A DNA stretch of 64,000 bases from assembly GCA_018398585.1 (NCBI GenBank), contig JAGTTD010000010.1, positions 4,543,501 to 4,607,500 on the forward strand, written 5' to 3'. The notes beneath the pieces are model-generated. The model was not told where the DNA came from. It made no database searches and saw nothing but the letters and a program-made list of their open reading frames with translations. Source of the stretch: Simmondsia chinensis (lineage: Eukaryota > Streptophyta > Magnoliopsida > Caryophyllales > Simmondsiaceae). Both the position numbers and the translations under genes were made by a program. Position 1 is the first letter of the stretch. Each line of letters starts with the position of its first letter. Positions 54,193-64,000 of this stretch are shown here, in pieces.

Positions 54193-55865
54193 ATGACATG
54201 TGCAGTTAAATCTGAATTTGAGAAGTTTGGTGGTCAAGGGAGTTTCAGTTTATGGCAGGTTCGCATTAAGGGCCTCTTGACTCAGAGTGGCTTGAAGAAA
54301 GTTTTAGAAGGAAAAGAGAAGAAATCGGAGAGTTTGTCCAAAGCACAGTAGGAGGAGTTAGACGAAAGGGCTCTTGTGGGAATTCAGATGTATCTTACCG
54401 ATGATGTTTTGACAGAAGTTCTGGAAGTGAAGACTGCTAAGGAGTTGTGGGAGAAATTGCAGGATATATTCTGTTTCAAGTCTGTCTCCAACAAACTCGC
54501 AGTTAAGCGTCGGTTGTTCACGTTTTGTATGTCAGAAGGTACGTCACTTAAGAATCATATTAATGAATTTAATTCGTTAATTCAAGAATTAAAAGAGCTT
54601 GATGATGCTTCTAAGGACGAAGATCAAGCTATGTTATTGTTATGTTCACTCTCTACTTCATATAAAGGCTTTGTAGAAAGCATGATTTATGGTGGTAGGT
54701 CAACTATCACAGTTGATGAGGTTAAGAGAAACCTACTGAGTAAAGAAAGAGTAGATAAGGAGTTGTCATACTCTGTTCATAACTCAGGTTATGGTTTATT
54801 TGTGAGAGAAAGAGCTTAGACTAATAGAGAATAAAGAATCTGATCATGGTGGAAACAAGTTTAGGTCTAAGTCTAGACATTAAGATATATCCTGTAATTA
54901 CTGTCACAAGAAAGGGCATATTAAGAGAGACTATTACAAGCTTAAGAGGAAACTAGAAGCAGATAACAGGTCTGACCAATGATCCGCAGCAGCCAATGTC
55001 TGTGTCTGAACCTCAATCCAGTCTCAGAAAAAGTTGGATTTTGGATTCGGGTTGATCCTATCATGTTTGTCCCAATCGAGATTGGTTTTCCACGTACGAG
55101 TCAATTCAAGGTGGAGTTGCTTTGATGGGCAATGATGCAACATGCAGAGTTTTGGGTTCGTATTAAGATGTTCGATGGTACTATCAGGACTTTGAGCGAT
55201 GTTCGTCACATTCCTGATTTGAAGAAGAATCTCGTCTCTTTAGGTACTCTTGAGTCACATAGGTATAGGTACACAGTTGAAGGTGGAGTTATGAAGGTCG
55301 TTAAGGGTGCTTTAGTTGTAATTAAGGGCAGAAGGGTAGGAACATTATACGAACTTGTCGGTTCCACAGTTGCAAGATTAGTTAAGATATCTTCATCATC
55401 ATTGTTGATAGAACCAGGTATCACAAAGCCAAGGCATTTGAGATTGGATCATTCGGGTGAAAAAGGTCTGTCTTAGTACAGTAAAAGAGACTCGTTGTGT
55501 GGTCAGCCTATAGGACTGAAATCTTGTGAAAAAGGCATTTATGGGAAGCAGATAAAGTTCGCTTCAAGCAGTTCCTAGCGAGTAGAGATGTCACATTTGA
55601 TGAGTCTTCATTGCTATCTCCACAGAAGATGTCATCAGTTAGTTGTGATTCAGGTCAGGTGAATAAGCCAGAGGAAGTTCAGTTTCAGTTAAGTAACACA
55701 GTTCAGCAACAGATGGCTGTTTCAAAAGATGTGTCAAGAGCCAATTCAGAGAAGAAGAAGATTGGTATTGCTGATAACCTCTCAGATATATTCACTTCAC
55801 AGCTACCTAGCAGAAAGTTCAAGCATCGCTCGGACTCGGTTAGGTTTTTTGTTTTGTTTAGATAA
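54193..55865 (+). pseudogene. Internally deleted copia gag-pol, element 2
   Basis: Collinear with 30786-32465 but more damaged. Gag starts MTCAVKSEFEKFGGQGSFSL; TAG at 54349-54351 and 54817-54819. The zinc knuckle reads [14 protein letters not shown], with its last Cys changed to Tyr. The protease DSG at about 55050 is followed by TGA, and a segment of about 20 residues before the protease is missing. The integrase N-terminal remnant RHLRLDHSGEKGLS keeps HX4H. Then come KGIYGKQIKF, a shift, DVTFDESS, and IGIADNLSDIFTSQLPSRKF. The integrase core and RT/RNase H are missing at the same positions as in element 1. Confidence 0.85.
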
Positions 55866-55929
55866 CCCCGTGTGTGGGGTGTTTTGTGGAGTAGGTGGAG
55901 AGATTTTTGCTTTTGTGTAAATTTGAGTC

Positions 55930-55941
55930 AAGGTGGAGGTT
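55930..55941 (+). other. Polypurine tract of copia element 2
   Basis: AAGGTGGAGGT directly before the 3' LTR at 55942; cleaner than that of element 1. Confidence 0.7.
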
Positions 55942-56575
55942 TGTTAGGAATATGCTTCAAATTTATGTATTTAGGATTTAAGGGCTGCCGAGGGATCACT
56001 GATCGATAGGGGGATGTCCGATCGATCGGGTGATTTAAGGAGAAAATTCAAGTTTTGCAGCCGCAAGGGGACCGATGGATTGGCCAGTACCAATCGATCG
56101 GGAGTCATTTTCACCGTTCAGTATAAATACGTACCTATGGTTGACATATTTAGTGATCCAATCAGATCCAATTAAAGTGAGCCGCTGTCATCATTGATTT
56201 GAGAGTGTTACGAGAGTTTAGAGGGAGTGATTCAATAATTCTTCGTAGATCTTGTTCGGAGGAAGTGTCATTGTAATTTTTTCATTATTCATACTCAATA
56301 AAGAATCTCCATCTCCGCCAGTGGTTTTCTCCCCTCTCGATTGAAGAGGGGTTTCCACGTAAATCTCTGTGTTCATTTGTTCTATTTTATCCTGTTAATT
56401 ACTTCTTCGGTTTGTTATAGTAGTTGAATTGAATCAAGTTCTGGGGTATTAAGTTCCGCATTATGGAGGTATTAATTTCCTAACAAATTGATATCCGAGT
56501 ATGTCAAGTTTGTTCAAGATTTTCCCTCACAAATTGATATTATAGTATATCAGATTCGTACAGATTACCTCGACA
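55942..56575 (+). repeat. 3' LTR of copia element 2
   Basis: TGTTAGGAATATGCT ... ACCTCGACA, 634 bp, followed by the target duplication ATATG (56576-56580). The CGATCGATCGG motifs are more eroded here than in the 5' LTR. Confidence 0.9.
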
Positions 56576-56580
56576 ATATG

Positions 56581-56767
56581 AGACGTCTCATTTCTTGGCT
56601 CTTTTTAAACCCTAACTCATATCCTAATGGTAATATACACAACTCTGTGTATATATAGAGCCACCACGTCAAAAATCCTAATGTGTCATGAGTCTAAATA
56701 GGATTGATCCAATCCTATAGGTTATAAATAAGGTCCGATAAAAGTAAGCTCGATACATAACCCAACA
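56581..56767 (-). repeat. 5' part of the older LTR
   Basis: On the minus strand it starts TGTTGGGTTATGTATCGAG and carries a TATA-like CTCTATATATACACAG. It continues, across copia element 2, into 53497-53340. Confidence 0.6.
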
Positions 56768-56984
56768 TATTAAATTGATTGTAACCTTTTCATTTTTATG
56801 GAATTATTTTTATTGTATTTTATTGGTTGAATGCAAGAGTGGCAGAGTATTCTACTACAAGTAATGCATTAATTGGAAGGTTAATCGTTCTAACAATAGG
56901 ATGAGTTAGAAACAAAAGTTAATGTACAAAAATTTAACTAATATATACCATATTCTTTTAACTAAGGTGTATATGAGCAAGGCC

Positions 56985-57535
56985 AACTCTAGATCCCTCA
57001 CGAATCAGCTCATCATAAAGCTCGAAAGGTCAGCCTGTTTTGAACCCCAATCAAGCCAAGCTGACTTGGCTAGCTTATTGCGCCAAGGTGACTCACGATC
57101 CCCTGCAAGTCAGCTCATCACAAAGATTGAAAGATTTGGCTGGTTTTGAGCTCAAGTCAAGCCAAGCCCGAGTCCAATGAAGCTCAAGCTCGTAGACTCA
57201 TAACACTAGACAAGCCTAGGCGAGTCTATTTTAATATAATGTATTAGCTTAAATACACCTAACCAAGCCATTTTTCAGTGTAAATGAGCCGAGCCCAAGC
57301 CCATACGATTCTAGAATGGCTAAATGATGCAAGTTAGTCCAGAGCTCACTAAAATAAATTCGAACTCAACCGAGGGTGAGCCGTGCTTGAGTCTTTCATG
57401 AGTCGAACTCAAATTTAAAGTTTTTGAATTTGACAAGTTTTGAACCAAGTCTGAATGAAATTTAATGCGAAGAATCTGAGCTTCGAGCCTAACGAGCTCA
57501 CGCTAGGCCCGGCTCAAATGCTCCCATAATTTAAA
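56985..57535. repeat. CTCATCA/AAGCTC-word repeat, decayed MITE
   Basis: Words AGCCAAGC, GAGCTCA, CGAGCC, with an internal duplication of TCAGCTCATCA at 57007 and 57111. Related in style to the AGGGGTG-family interiors. The frame 56922-57149 through it is not a gene. Confidence 0.4.
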
Positions 57536-57539
57536 CCTT

Positions 57540-58402
57540 GGACTATCTCACTTTTAAAACTAATGTATTAGAACATAAAGTGACAAATGCTCTCAAACTC
57601 TTAAGTCCATAAACAATAAATTTCTCATTAACTAAAGTATCTCAAAATAAATGCACAAAGCATACTTTTTGGAAATTTATTACTTAGCCATCTTAAGATC
57701 TGACCATTTATCACATAAGTATTTTGATATTTTAATACATATAATAAGGTATCAAAATTTTATCACTTAGGTACCATATGCTAGAACGTGGGAATTTTTT
57801 GTCAAAATAAGATCAATTTTCACCATAAAATTTGACGTGATACATAATTGCAAATATATACATATGTAAGCTACATAAATATTTTCAACAAAAATCCAAC
57901 AGATTAACAAAATAATTCACTAAATTATGACCGAAGATATCTATATATTAGTGAAATAATGTATCATATTAGCACTATACAATTAAAAAACAGAACATTC
58001 TGATAAAGAACATCTATATAGTGTTATAACTACGTTTTGCATCAGCAACTTCTAATAAAAATATATTGAATTTTCACAAGGGTACTTAAGTGATAAAATT
58101 TTAAAATCTCATGTTACCTTATTATATATATTAAAATGCTAAAATACTTAAGTGATAAATCTTTAAATCTTATAATAACTCAGTGATAAATTTTCTATTT
58201 TTCTTATAATATAAGGTATTTATAGAAAATAAAAGCGATCATGATCCGTACACAACCTTGCTATATGAAGCACCGACGACGGCCTAACGTGCCCCATATC
58301 TCATTTAATTAACACCCCCAAATCTTGCCCATCTATTATTTATTGTGCTTTTAAGCCATTCCATATTTTTATATATTAAATATACATATTAAATTTTTGG
58401 AT
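57540..58402. other. AT-rich repeat debris
   Basis: 57660-58200 contains recurrent TTAAGTGATAAA, GGTATCAAAATTTTATCAC and ATAAGGTA words also found in the interiors at 20990-21270 and 51880-52080, so it is probably a decayed member of that PIF-like family. No gene. Confidence 0.45.
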
Positions 58403-58735
58403 TATTAATACCAATGGTCCCTATACTGTTTTCGTTGTGTCAATTTAGTCCTTATATTTTTAATTTTGTCAATTTAATCTCTCTACAACTTATATTGTGT
58501 TAATTTAGTCTTTCGGTCAAATCTCATAGAATTAACAGTTAATGACATAATCACATTAGATGCAAGTAGTCACAACAAATCCATCCATTATCTCAATTTA
58601 ACCGAACTATTAAAAATTTTATTAAAAACTTAACATAAATTTTATTCTAAGAATCAAATTGACACAATATGAATTGTACATGTACTGAATTGATGCAATG
58701 GGTAGAGTATAGAGACCTTTGGTGTAAGTAACCCT
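58403..58735. mobile_element. MITE with CAATTTAGTCC-type inverted repeats
   Basis: Left CCAATGGTCCCTATACTG, TGTGTCAATTTAGTCCTTA; right GAATTGATGCAATGGGTAGA, GTATAGAGACCTTTGGTG. Same family as 46388-46742. Confidence 0.7.
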
Positions 58736-58747
58736 AATTTTTATTTT

Positions 58748-59291
58748 TTTTTTTAGAAGTAGGATATAAGCTTAATAAGACACAACTGTACAAGATAAGC
58801 TCGAAGACAAATATATTACGTAATATATTTTCAAAACGATTACATAATTTATGTATCAAATATACATGGTAATTTTTTAAATAAGTAGGATACAAGTCTA
58901 AAAATACATAAAAGTGCAACGCTCGAAGACACATATTATTTAATGCGCTTTTAAAACCGTTCCAAAACTCATGTATCATATATATATATACAATGTGATC
59001 AATATATATATATATACATATTAAATTTTTATAATAATTAGGATATAAGCTCAAAAAGGCATAAAGATACAGGGCAAGAGAACTGATATATTATTTAATG
59101 TGCTTTTAAAACCATTCCAAAACTCATGTATCAAATATATATATATATATATATATATACATGTTAATTTTTTACAATAAGTAGGATATAAGTTCAAAAC
59201 AGCACAAACATACAAGACAAGAGAACAGATATATTATTTAATGTGCTTTTAAAACCATTCCATAATTTATGTTTCAAATATACATATTAAT
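58748..59291. repeat. Tandem array, four units of 120-155 bp
   Basis: Units near 58748, 58873, 59026 and 59167, each with AAGTAGGATATAAG, CAAGA, ATATTATTTAATGTGCTTTT, AAAACCATTCCA, ATGTATCAAATATA. Length varies mainly through a TA run. Partial units lie at 58352-58402 and 59535-59610. Satellite-like but short. Confidence 0.8.
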
Positions 59292-59710
59292 TTTTTGGGC
59301 ACATGTTTAGAAGTATTAAATATATATTTATTATTTATTTTTATTTATAAATTAATTCACTTTTATGGAATATACTGTCCTATAATTAGTGTTATGCATT
59401 TTAATTTAGAAATATTGTATATATTTTATAAAAACATAATTAAATCATTTATTATTATCATAGAAGAATATAAATTATATGCATTTAATAAGTATTATGA
59501 TATTCCGCTAGGCATATGTTAAAAAAAGCCTTTCAATTAATAGGATAGAAGTCCAAAAAGGTACACACGTCTAGGAGGGTTTAAAGACAAATATACACAT
59601 TAAATAATGATGAATTTACGAAAAAGTAATCCCGAAATTTGATGTATTAATTTTCTAGTCTACAATGCAAGACAGGGCCTAAAGGCCAATATACGTATTA
59701 AGTCAGTATC

Positions 59711-60076
59711 AATTTACAAAAAAGTAATCATGAGATTTGATATATTAATTTTCTAATCTACAGACGTCGTAAAATTATTTTTTAGTCCAAAAGATATAGG
59801 TAATAACACAGTCTAACTGATAGTGTGAAAGGGCGTAAAACTTGTCGTTGTTTACCCACCATCTCCTCAATATTCCCTTTTGTTACGCACATGAATTGCT
59901 ATGTTGTGACAGTATTAATGAAAAAGAATTAGATAAAAGTCTTGTTTTACGCTATTATACATTGTTATCTAGACTATTTTATTAAATATAACTTTTAGAC
60001 TAAAGTATTATTTCATAAAATTTGTAAACTAAAAAATTAATACACCAAATATCAGCGCATTAATGTGTAATTTACC
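59711..60076. mobile_element. MITE of the TTTAGTCTACAAA family
   Basis: Left AATTTACAAAAAAGTAATC, GATATATTAATTTTCTAATC; right TTTCATAAAATTTGTAAACT, AAAAAATTAATACACC, TGTGTAATTTACC, inverted. A half copy lies just left at 59615-59670. Confidence 0.65.
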
Positions 60077-60104
60077 TGTCAGTAATTTTATATCACATTA
60101 TTTG

Positions 60105-60769
60105 GTAAATTTCTACATATTCGTAAATTGACCCAACCTGAACCTAAAATATGCCGTAAATAATTAAACCTGAAATTGAAATGACCCGACTTGTAACTAA
60201 CCTGACCCTTTCTTTGCCTGATTTGAAAATAACCTGATACCAATTTGACCTGATCCAACCCACAATTGACCTGAACCAACCCGGCTCAAACTAACCTGAA
60301 CATGAACCCAACCCGACCTGAAAGTTAAATTTACTTAAGGTCTTTAAATTCAATGAGAATTATTGGTTGTCAGAAGTATAATTGAACTTCATAACATATT
60401 ATTGAGCACCTATATTAATATTATAATAAACATACTGGTAAAAATATAAATTATTTGGTATAATTTAAATTTTTGTAACTGGTTCATACTACCAAGGCAC
60501 TAAATAGTAAGATTATGAAGATCTGAAACCTGTACAACTTGACCCAAGATTGACTCGAAACAAAAACCACTCAAAATTAAAATGACCCGAACCCGAAATA
60601 ACTTGACCCAAACCTAACCCGACCCGAGTACAGGTAAAACCCGAAAGTGACCCAAGCCTGAATGGGTCGACCTGAGCCGAACCGGCCCGAGTTTATTATA
60701 GACCCAAAATGACCCAACTCGAATGGGTTCACCTGAACCTGACCCAAATGACCCGATTGCCACCTCTAG
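60105..60769 (-). mobile_element. GGTCGGGTT-rich element, reverse copy
   Basis: The complement matches 36821-37493 along its length, including AGAGGTGGCAATCGGGTCAT at 60769-60750 and GAACTTCATAACATATTATT at 60386-60405. The far terminus is missing or decayed. Confidence 0.75.
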
Positions 60770-60867
60770 TGTTTGCCCCCAACATAAAAGCGCATTTAAA
60801 TAAAAACATAATTCATTTTTTACTTTTAAAAAGAACAAAAAAATATTTTTTTTAAGTAATAAAAATC

Positions 60868-61427
60868 AACAACAACAATAGACCCGTGCCTCAAGGGCTC
60901 TCGCATAAGCGAGATCTGGGAGGGGTGGATATGCGCAGCATTACCCCTTCAGGGTGTAACCATTCTGAGAGGCTGTTTTTGAAGACCCCCACCTTATAGG
61001 GTTAACAATACGAGGACTTTCCAAGAGGTCGTCCATCCTGGTAATACTCTGATACAGTATAATTGTTCTATAGAACGAATTACATGATTAGATAAGCTTC
61101 TTTAGTTAGTCGGTGAGCATCTTAGTTAGTTAGTATGAGAATCTTGGTTGTTGAGTTGGTTGAATACTTGTATAAAAGTTATCCTTATACTTGAAAGAAG
61201 GCATGCGAGTAAATGAAATACATTCTTCTTCTCCCTAACAAATTCTTCTCCTTCTCCCTCCCTTCTTCTCTTCTTCTTCTCTCTTATTCTTCTCAATTTC
61301 GTCATTTAGTTGATCTTCGAGGGGCAAACCGACCCTTCCTGGATTAACCTGTATCATACTCTCGCCCAAGCAAGCTTAACTACAGAGTTCTAATAGGATC
61401 CGGTGTCTTAATGCCTGATAAATAAAC
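60868..61427 (-). mobile_element. 5S-headed SINE interrupted by a solo LTR
   Basis: The body 60868-61003 (plus strand CAACAACAACAATAGACCCG ... GCTGTTTTTGAAGACCCCC) is joined to a 5S part at 61005-61049 (ACGAGGACTTTCCAAGAGG, TCCATCCTGGTAATACTC), which resumes at 61357-61427 (TACTCTCGCCCAAGCAAGCT, TAACTACAGAGTTCTAATAG). Same orientation and joint as the other composite copies. Confidence 0.8.
61050..61356 (+). repeat. Solo LTR, 307 bp, inside the 5S head
   Basis: TGATACAG ... CTGTATCA with an exact TACTC duplication (61045-61049 and 61357-61361). TATA-like TGTATAAAAG at 61170. C/T-rich end CTTCTTCTCTTATTCTTCTC. No internal region, hence a solo LTR. Orientation follows the TATA box. Confidence 0.85.
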
Positions 61428-61629
61428 CCTTTTAATTAACAAAACCATAACCAAAAATTCTTGCAATAAAAATATTCTCTCTCGTAATCTTAAAAATTAA
61501 AAATTGAAAAATATAATTTTAATAATGGTATTAATTTTTCAATATTTTGCTTTTTTACTACACGGGCTCCGGGCATTTTCCTTATTCAATAGCTTGCTTG
61601 TTAAAAGAATTTTTAATTTTTTTTTCCTT

Positions 61630-62070
61630 CAAATGAACGCTTACATTTTATAGTCACCTAATTTTTTTTATTTTTTGCTTTTAACCACCTAAAAAAAATT
61701 TGGGTAACAAATGGCCACCATTTAACCCCTCCATTAGCAAAAATTGAATATTCCATCCATTTCTGTTAAAGTATATATTTATATAATTGTGTATTGTGTA
61801 TATAGGCCCATGGGGCTCTAAGCCTTATATTATGTTCATAATGTCTTGTACTCCTCTATTATTGAGAGGGCACCAATATTTAGTATGCTCTTCATTATTT
61901 TACAATATTTGGATGGAATATTCCGTTTTGACTAACGGAAGGATTAATTGGTAGTCATTTATTATCCAAACTATTTTTTGGGTGGTTAAAAGCAAAAAAA
62001 AAGAAAAAAAGAAAAAATAGAATTGAGTAGTTAAAAGCTAGATAGTATAAAATGTATATGGTCATTTACA
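61630..62070. mobile_element. MITE of the GGTTAAAAGCAAAAA family with a nested insert
   Basis: Left TTTTTGCTTTTAACCACC, GGTAACAAATGGCCACC, TTCCATCCAT; right GGATGGAATATTCCG, TGGGTGGTTAAAAGCAAAAA. Between 61768 and 61905 a foreign stretch TGTTAAAGTATATATT ... TTATTTTACA may be a very small solo LTR, though the flanks (ATTTC, ATATT) agree at only 3 of 5 bases. Confidence 0.6.
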
Positions 62071-62499
62071 AAAAAAAAACCCTAAATTATTATTAGAGGT
62101 CGAGATAAAAACTAATAATCAAATATTATTTCGATAGATGTATGTGTCGGACGTGGCATCAAGAAAGCCCCTCGGCCACTTAATGACAGGAACAAAAATG
62201 TTGAGCATGATTCTTGTGTGAAGCATTAAAATCATTATTTAGGGTGATATTATAGAGATTTACTTAGGTCTATTTGTTGAGGCTTTAACAAATAAAGTCT
62301 ATCTTCTTGTATCTTACTTTTTTGATACGATAAACTAAAAAAAATAGACTTTTTGATTTATCATTAATATCTAACACATAAAAAAGTTTACCCAAAATAG
62401 GGTTAAAACATTACACTACCCCCTACTAAAGTGATGGTAATAACAAAGGTAAAAATTGTACGACTTGTTTTTTTCCTTAGGTTGAAAATTTATTTTATG

Positions 62500-62778
62500 C
62501 CATCTAATTTTTAACAACTTGTTTTTCTTTTCTTTTTTTTTTTTTTTACTTTAACCACCTAAAAAAATTTAGGTAGCAAATTGCCACCGGTTAACCGCTC
62601 CGTGAGTCACAACGGAATATCCATCCAAAAATGGACGGAATACTCGGTTTTGGTTGAAGGAGGGGTTAAATGGTGGTTATTTGCCACCCAAACTTTTTTT
62701 TAGATGGTTAAAAATGAAAAATAAAAAATTGAGTTGTCAAATATTATGTGACACAAAATGTAAGTAGTCATTTGCAAA
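62500..62778. mobile_element. MITE of the GGTTAAAAGCAAAAA family
   Basis: Undisturbed relative of 61630-62070: ACTTTAACCACCTAAAAAA, GGTAGCAAATTGCCACCGG, ATCCATCCAAAAATGGACGG, GGTGGTTATTTGCCACCCAA, AGATGGTTAAAAATG. Arms of about 120 bp. Confidence 0.7.
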
Positions 62779-62779
62779 A

Positions 62780-63328
62780 ACGCCTTGTTAAAACTTGAAG
62801 TTTTCTCCCCCAATATAATGTTATCATAGCCATCGTCTCATTTATTAATTAAAAGAAAATCTAAAATATTAAAAATATAATTTAAAAAAGTAATAAATTT
62901 TTTTATTATTTTTACAAATATCAAGAATATTAAAAATATAAATAACCCATAATAGTATAGGTTTCTGAGCAATTTGCTCATTAATTTAACAGCTTGCTTG
63001 TTAAAAGTAAAAACTTGAAGTTTACTCTTCAAGAGTACCAATGTCTTTGGATATAATATGGGGCCACCCCCACACTTAGAAAATAAAATCAAGGTTAAAA
63101 TGATACTATATTATTTTAAGGTTTGAAAAAATATATATATATATATATTTTAGTCTAAAACTTTTGTATTTGACTATTTTATTGGAACTTAAGAGTTGGA
63201 TGGTTCAGTTTTACTCACGAAGTCTAGAATTGAGGAAGCTTCTTTATACATATTTTTACTTTAATTTGGTAAAGTCTTATGGGCCAGAGTGTGCACGGTG
63301 GGCCATGCGCGCATTGTACCGCTATATG
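62780..63328. other. AT-rich DNA, nothing recognised
   Basis: TA microsatellite at 63130-63149. No ORF or repeat terminus recognised. Confidence 0.55.
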
Positions 63329-64000
63329 TGTTAGGAACAGTGTCCTGAAAGTCAGTTTTATTTCAGATATAATATTTTAATTAATGAATAAATGAGAAGT
63401 TCCAGTCGTTTCCTAGTTAAATTTGTATAAGCAAGCATTTATACTGCATGTGATTTTTTTTTTTGGAAACTTCCATGAGATGGGTGTAGTCGTCAGACTA
63501 TAGTTTACATATTTGTTCAAAGTGGTTTATGAGACTAAGCCACAGATAGACTTGGAACAAATGGTATAGATTGTTGTTTGAAAGACTCGTAATCGAAGAC
63601 AAGTTTGGACCACTTGTATGTTAAGACTATAACATGACACTTTAGATGACTTGTCTTGGTCAAATGAATGGAGATCCAAAAGTGTAAGGTTAGTGTGTTT
63701 AATAAGATTGACATACTAAGTTGGACCATATGAATTACTTATTTCTAGACTGCTATAGAACATGAGTGGTTTATATTGTAATGTTTGAACGACGACTCTA
63801 AATTCTTAGGGTATTCTGGACTTGTGCATAGAGCGTTAGTTACTTTGGTGTACTATAAGTAAGTTCTAATCGAATGACTGAAATCCCACATACACTGGGT
63901 AGCGGCGTAAAGTGTGACAAGGATCAGGTATTCAATAGGGAATCTACAATCTCTTATGAGATACAGATGTCCCCTTAGTTGATTCGCAAATATTTGAATT
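63329..64000 (+). repeat. Probable LTR start of a copia-type element, cut by window end
   Basis: TGTTAGGAACAGTGTCCTG begins a stretch of about 670 bp with normal base composition and no ORF. The sequence style resembles the long LTRs of some plant copia elements. The partner LTR is outside the window, so the call cannot be confirmed here. Confidence 0.45.

Noticed and set aside
58748..59291. CRISPR-like array
   Set aside because: Units are 120-155 bp, imperfect, contiguous without unique spacers, and in plant nuclear DNA.

Overview
The window is AT-rich plant nuclear DNA, almost certainly from a flowering plant and probably a eudicot. The evidence is the set of repeats (Ty1/copia elements primed by initiator tRNA-Met, Au-like and tRNA-derived SINEs, LINE ORF1 and RNase H fragments, Tourist/PIF-, hAT- and Mutator-type miniature elements) and one gene of the plant-specific BOI/BRG family. 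It is an intergenic repeat landscape: I see one credible host gene and one host gene fragment. Everything else is mobile-element sequence, its debris, or AT-rich DNA with no recognisable content.

Host genes. A BOI/BRG-like E3 ligase gene (minus strand, 11028-12604) has two good coding exons joined at a clean splice, but no RING finger can be found. It has a TATA box and a repeat-rich leader of about 560 bp. At 21768-21989 (minus) there is a short first-exon-like fragment encoding a mitochondrial presequence, with two G-boxes about 250-300 bp upstream.

LTR elements. Two copies of one internally deleted copia family (30111-33178 and 53498-56575) share the same two deletions, removing the integrase core and RT/RNase H, but keep gag, zinc knuckle and protease. 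The second copy is nested in an older LTR. A third, different copia element (41662-43931, minus) has very short LTRs and only protease plus integrase. There are two solo LTRs (37875-38701 with an internal 37-bp minisatellite; 61050-61356 inside a SINE), a probable LTR entering at 63329, and RNase H fragments at 39515 and 49320.

Non-LTR elements. Four copies of a LINE-like element have ORF1 followed directly by a 3' UTR and poly(A), with no ORF2, a plant counterpart of mammalian HAL1. Many shorter copies of the same 3' tail, RNase H ends of other LINEs, and RTE-type C-termini are scattered through the window. The SINEs include an Au-like body fused in four copies to a head derived from 5S rRNA.

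DNA elements. Several MITEs can be bounded by target-site duplications: 9-11 bp (Mutator size) at 6489, 7492, 26707 and 36821; 8 bp (hAT) at 5176 and 29872; 3 bp (PIF/Tourist) at 20485, 23192 and 49758. Two long inverted-repeat elements (16324-17985 and 35925-36312) could fold into hairpins. The nesting gives relative ages, for example solo LTR inside 5S-SINE, copia inside LTR, SINE inside Tourist, LINE inside hAT MITE.
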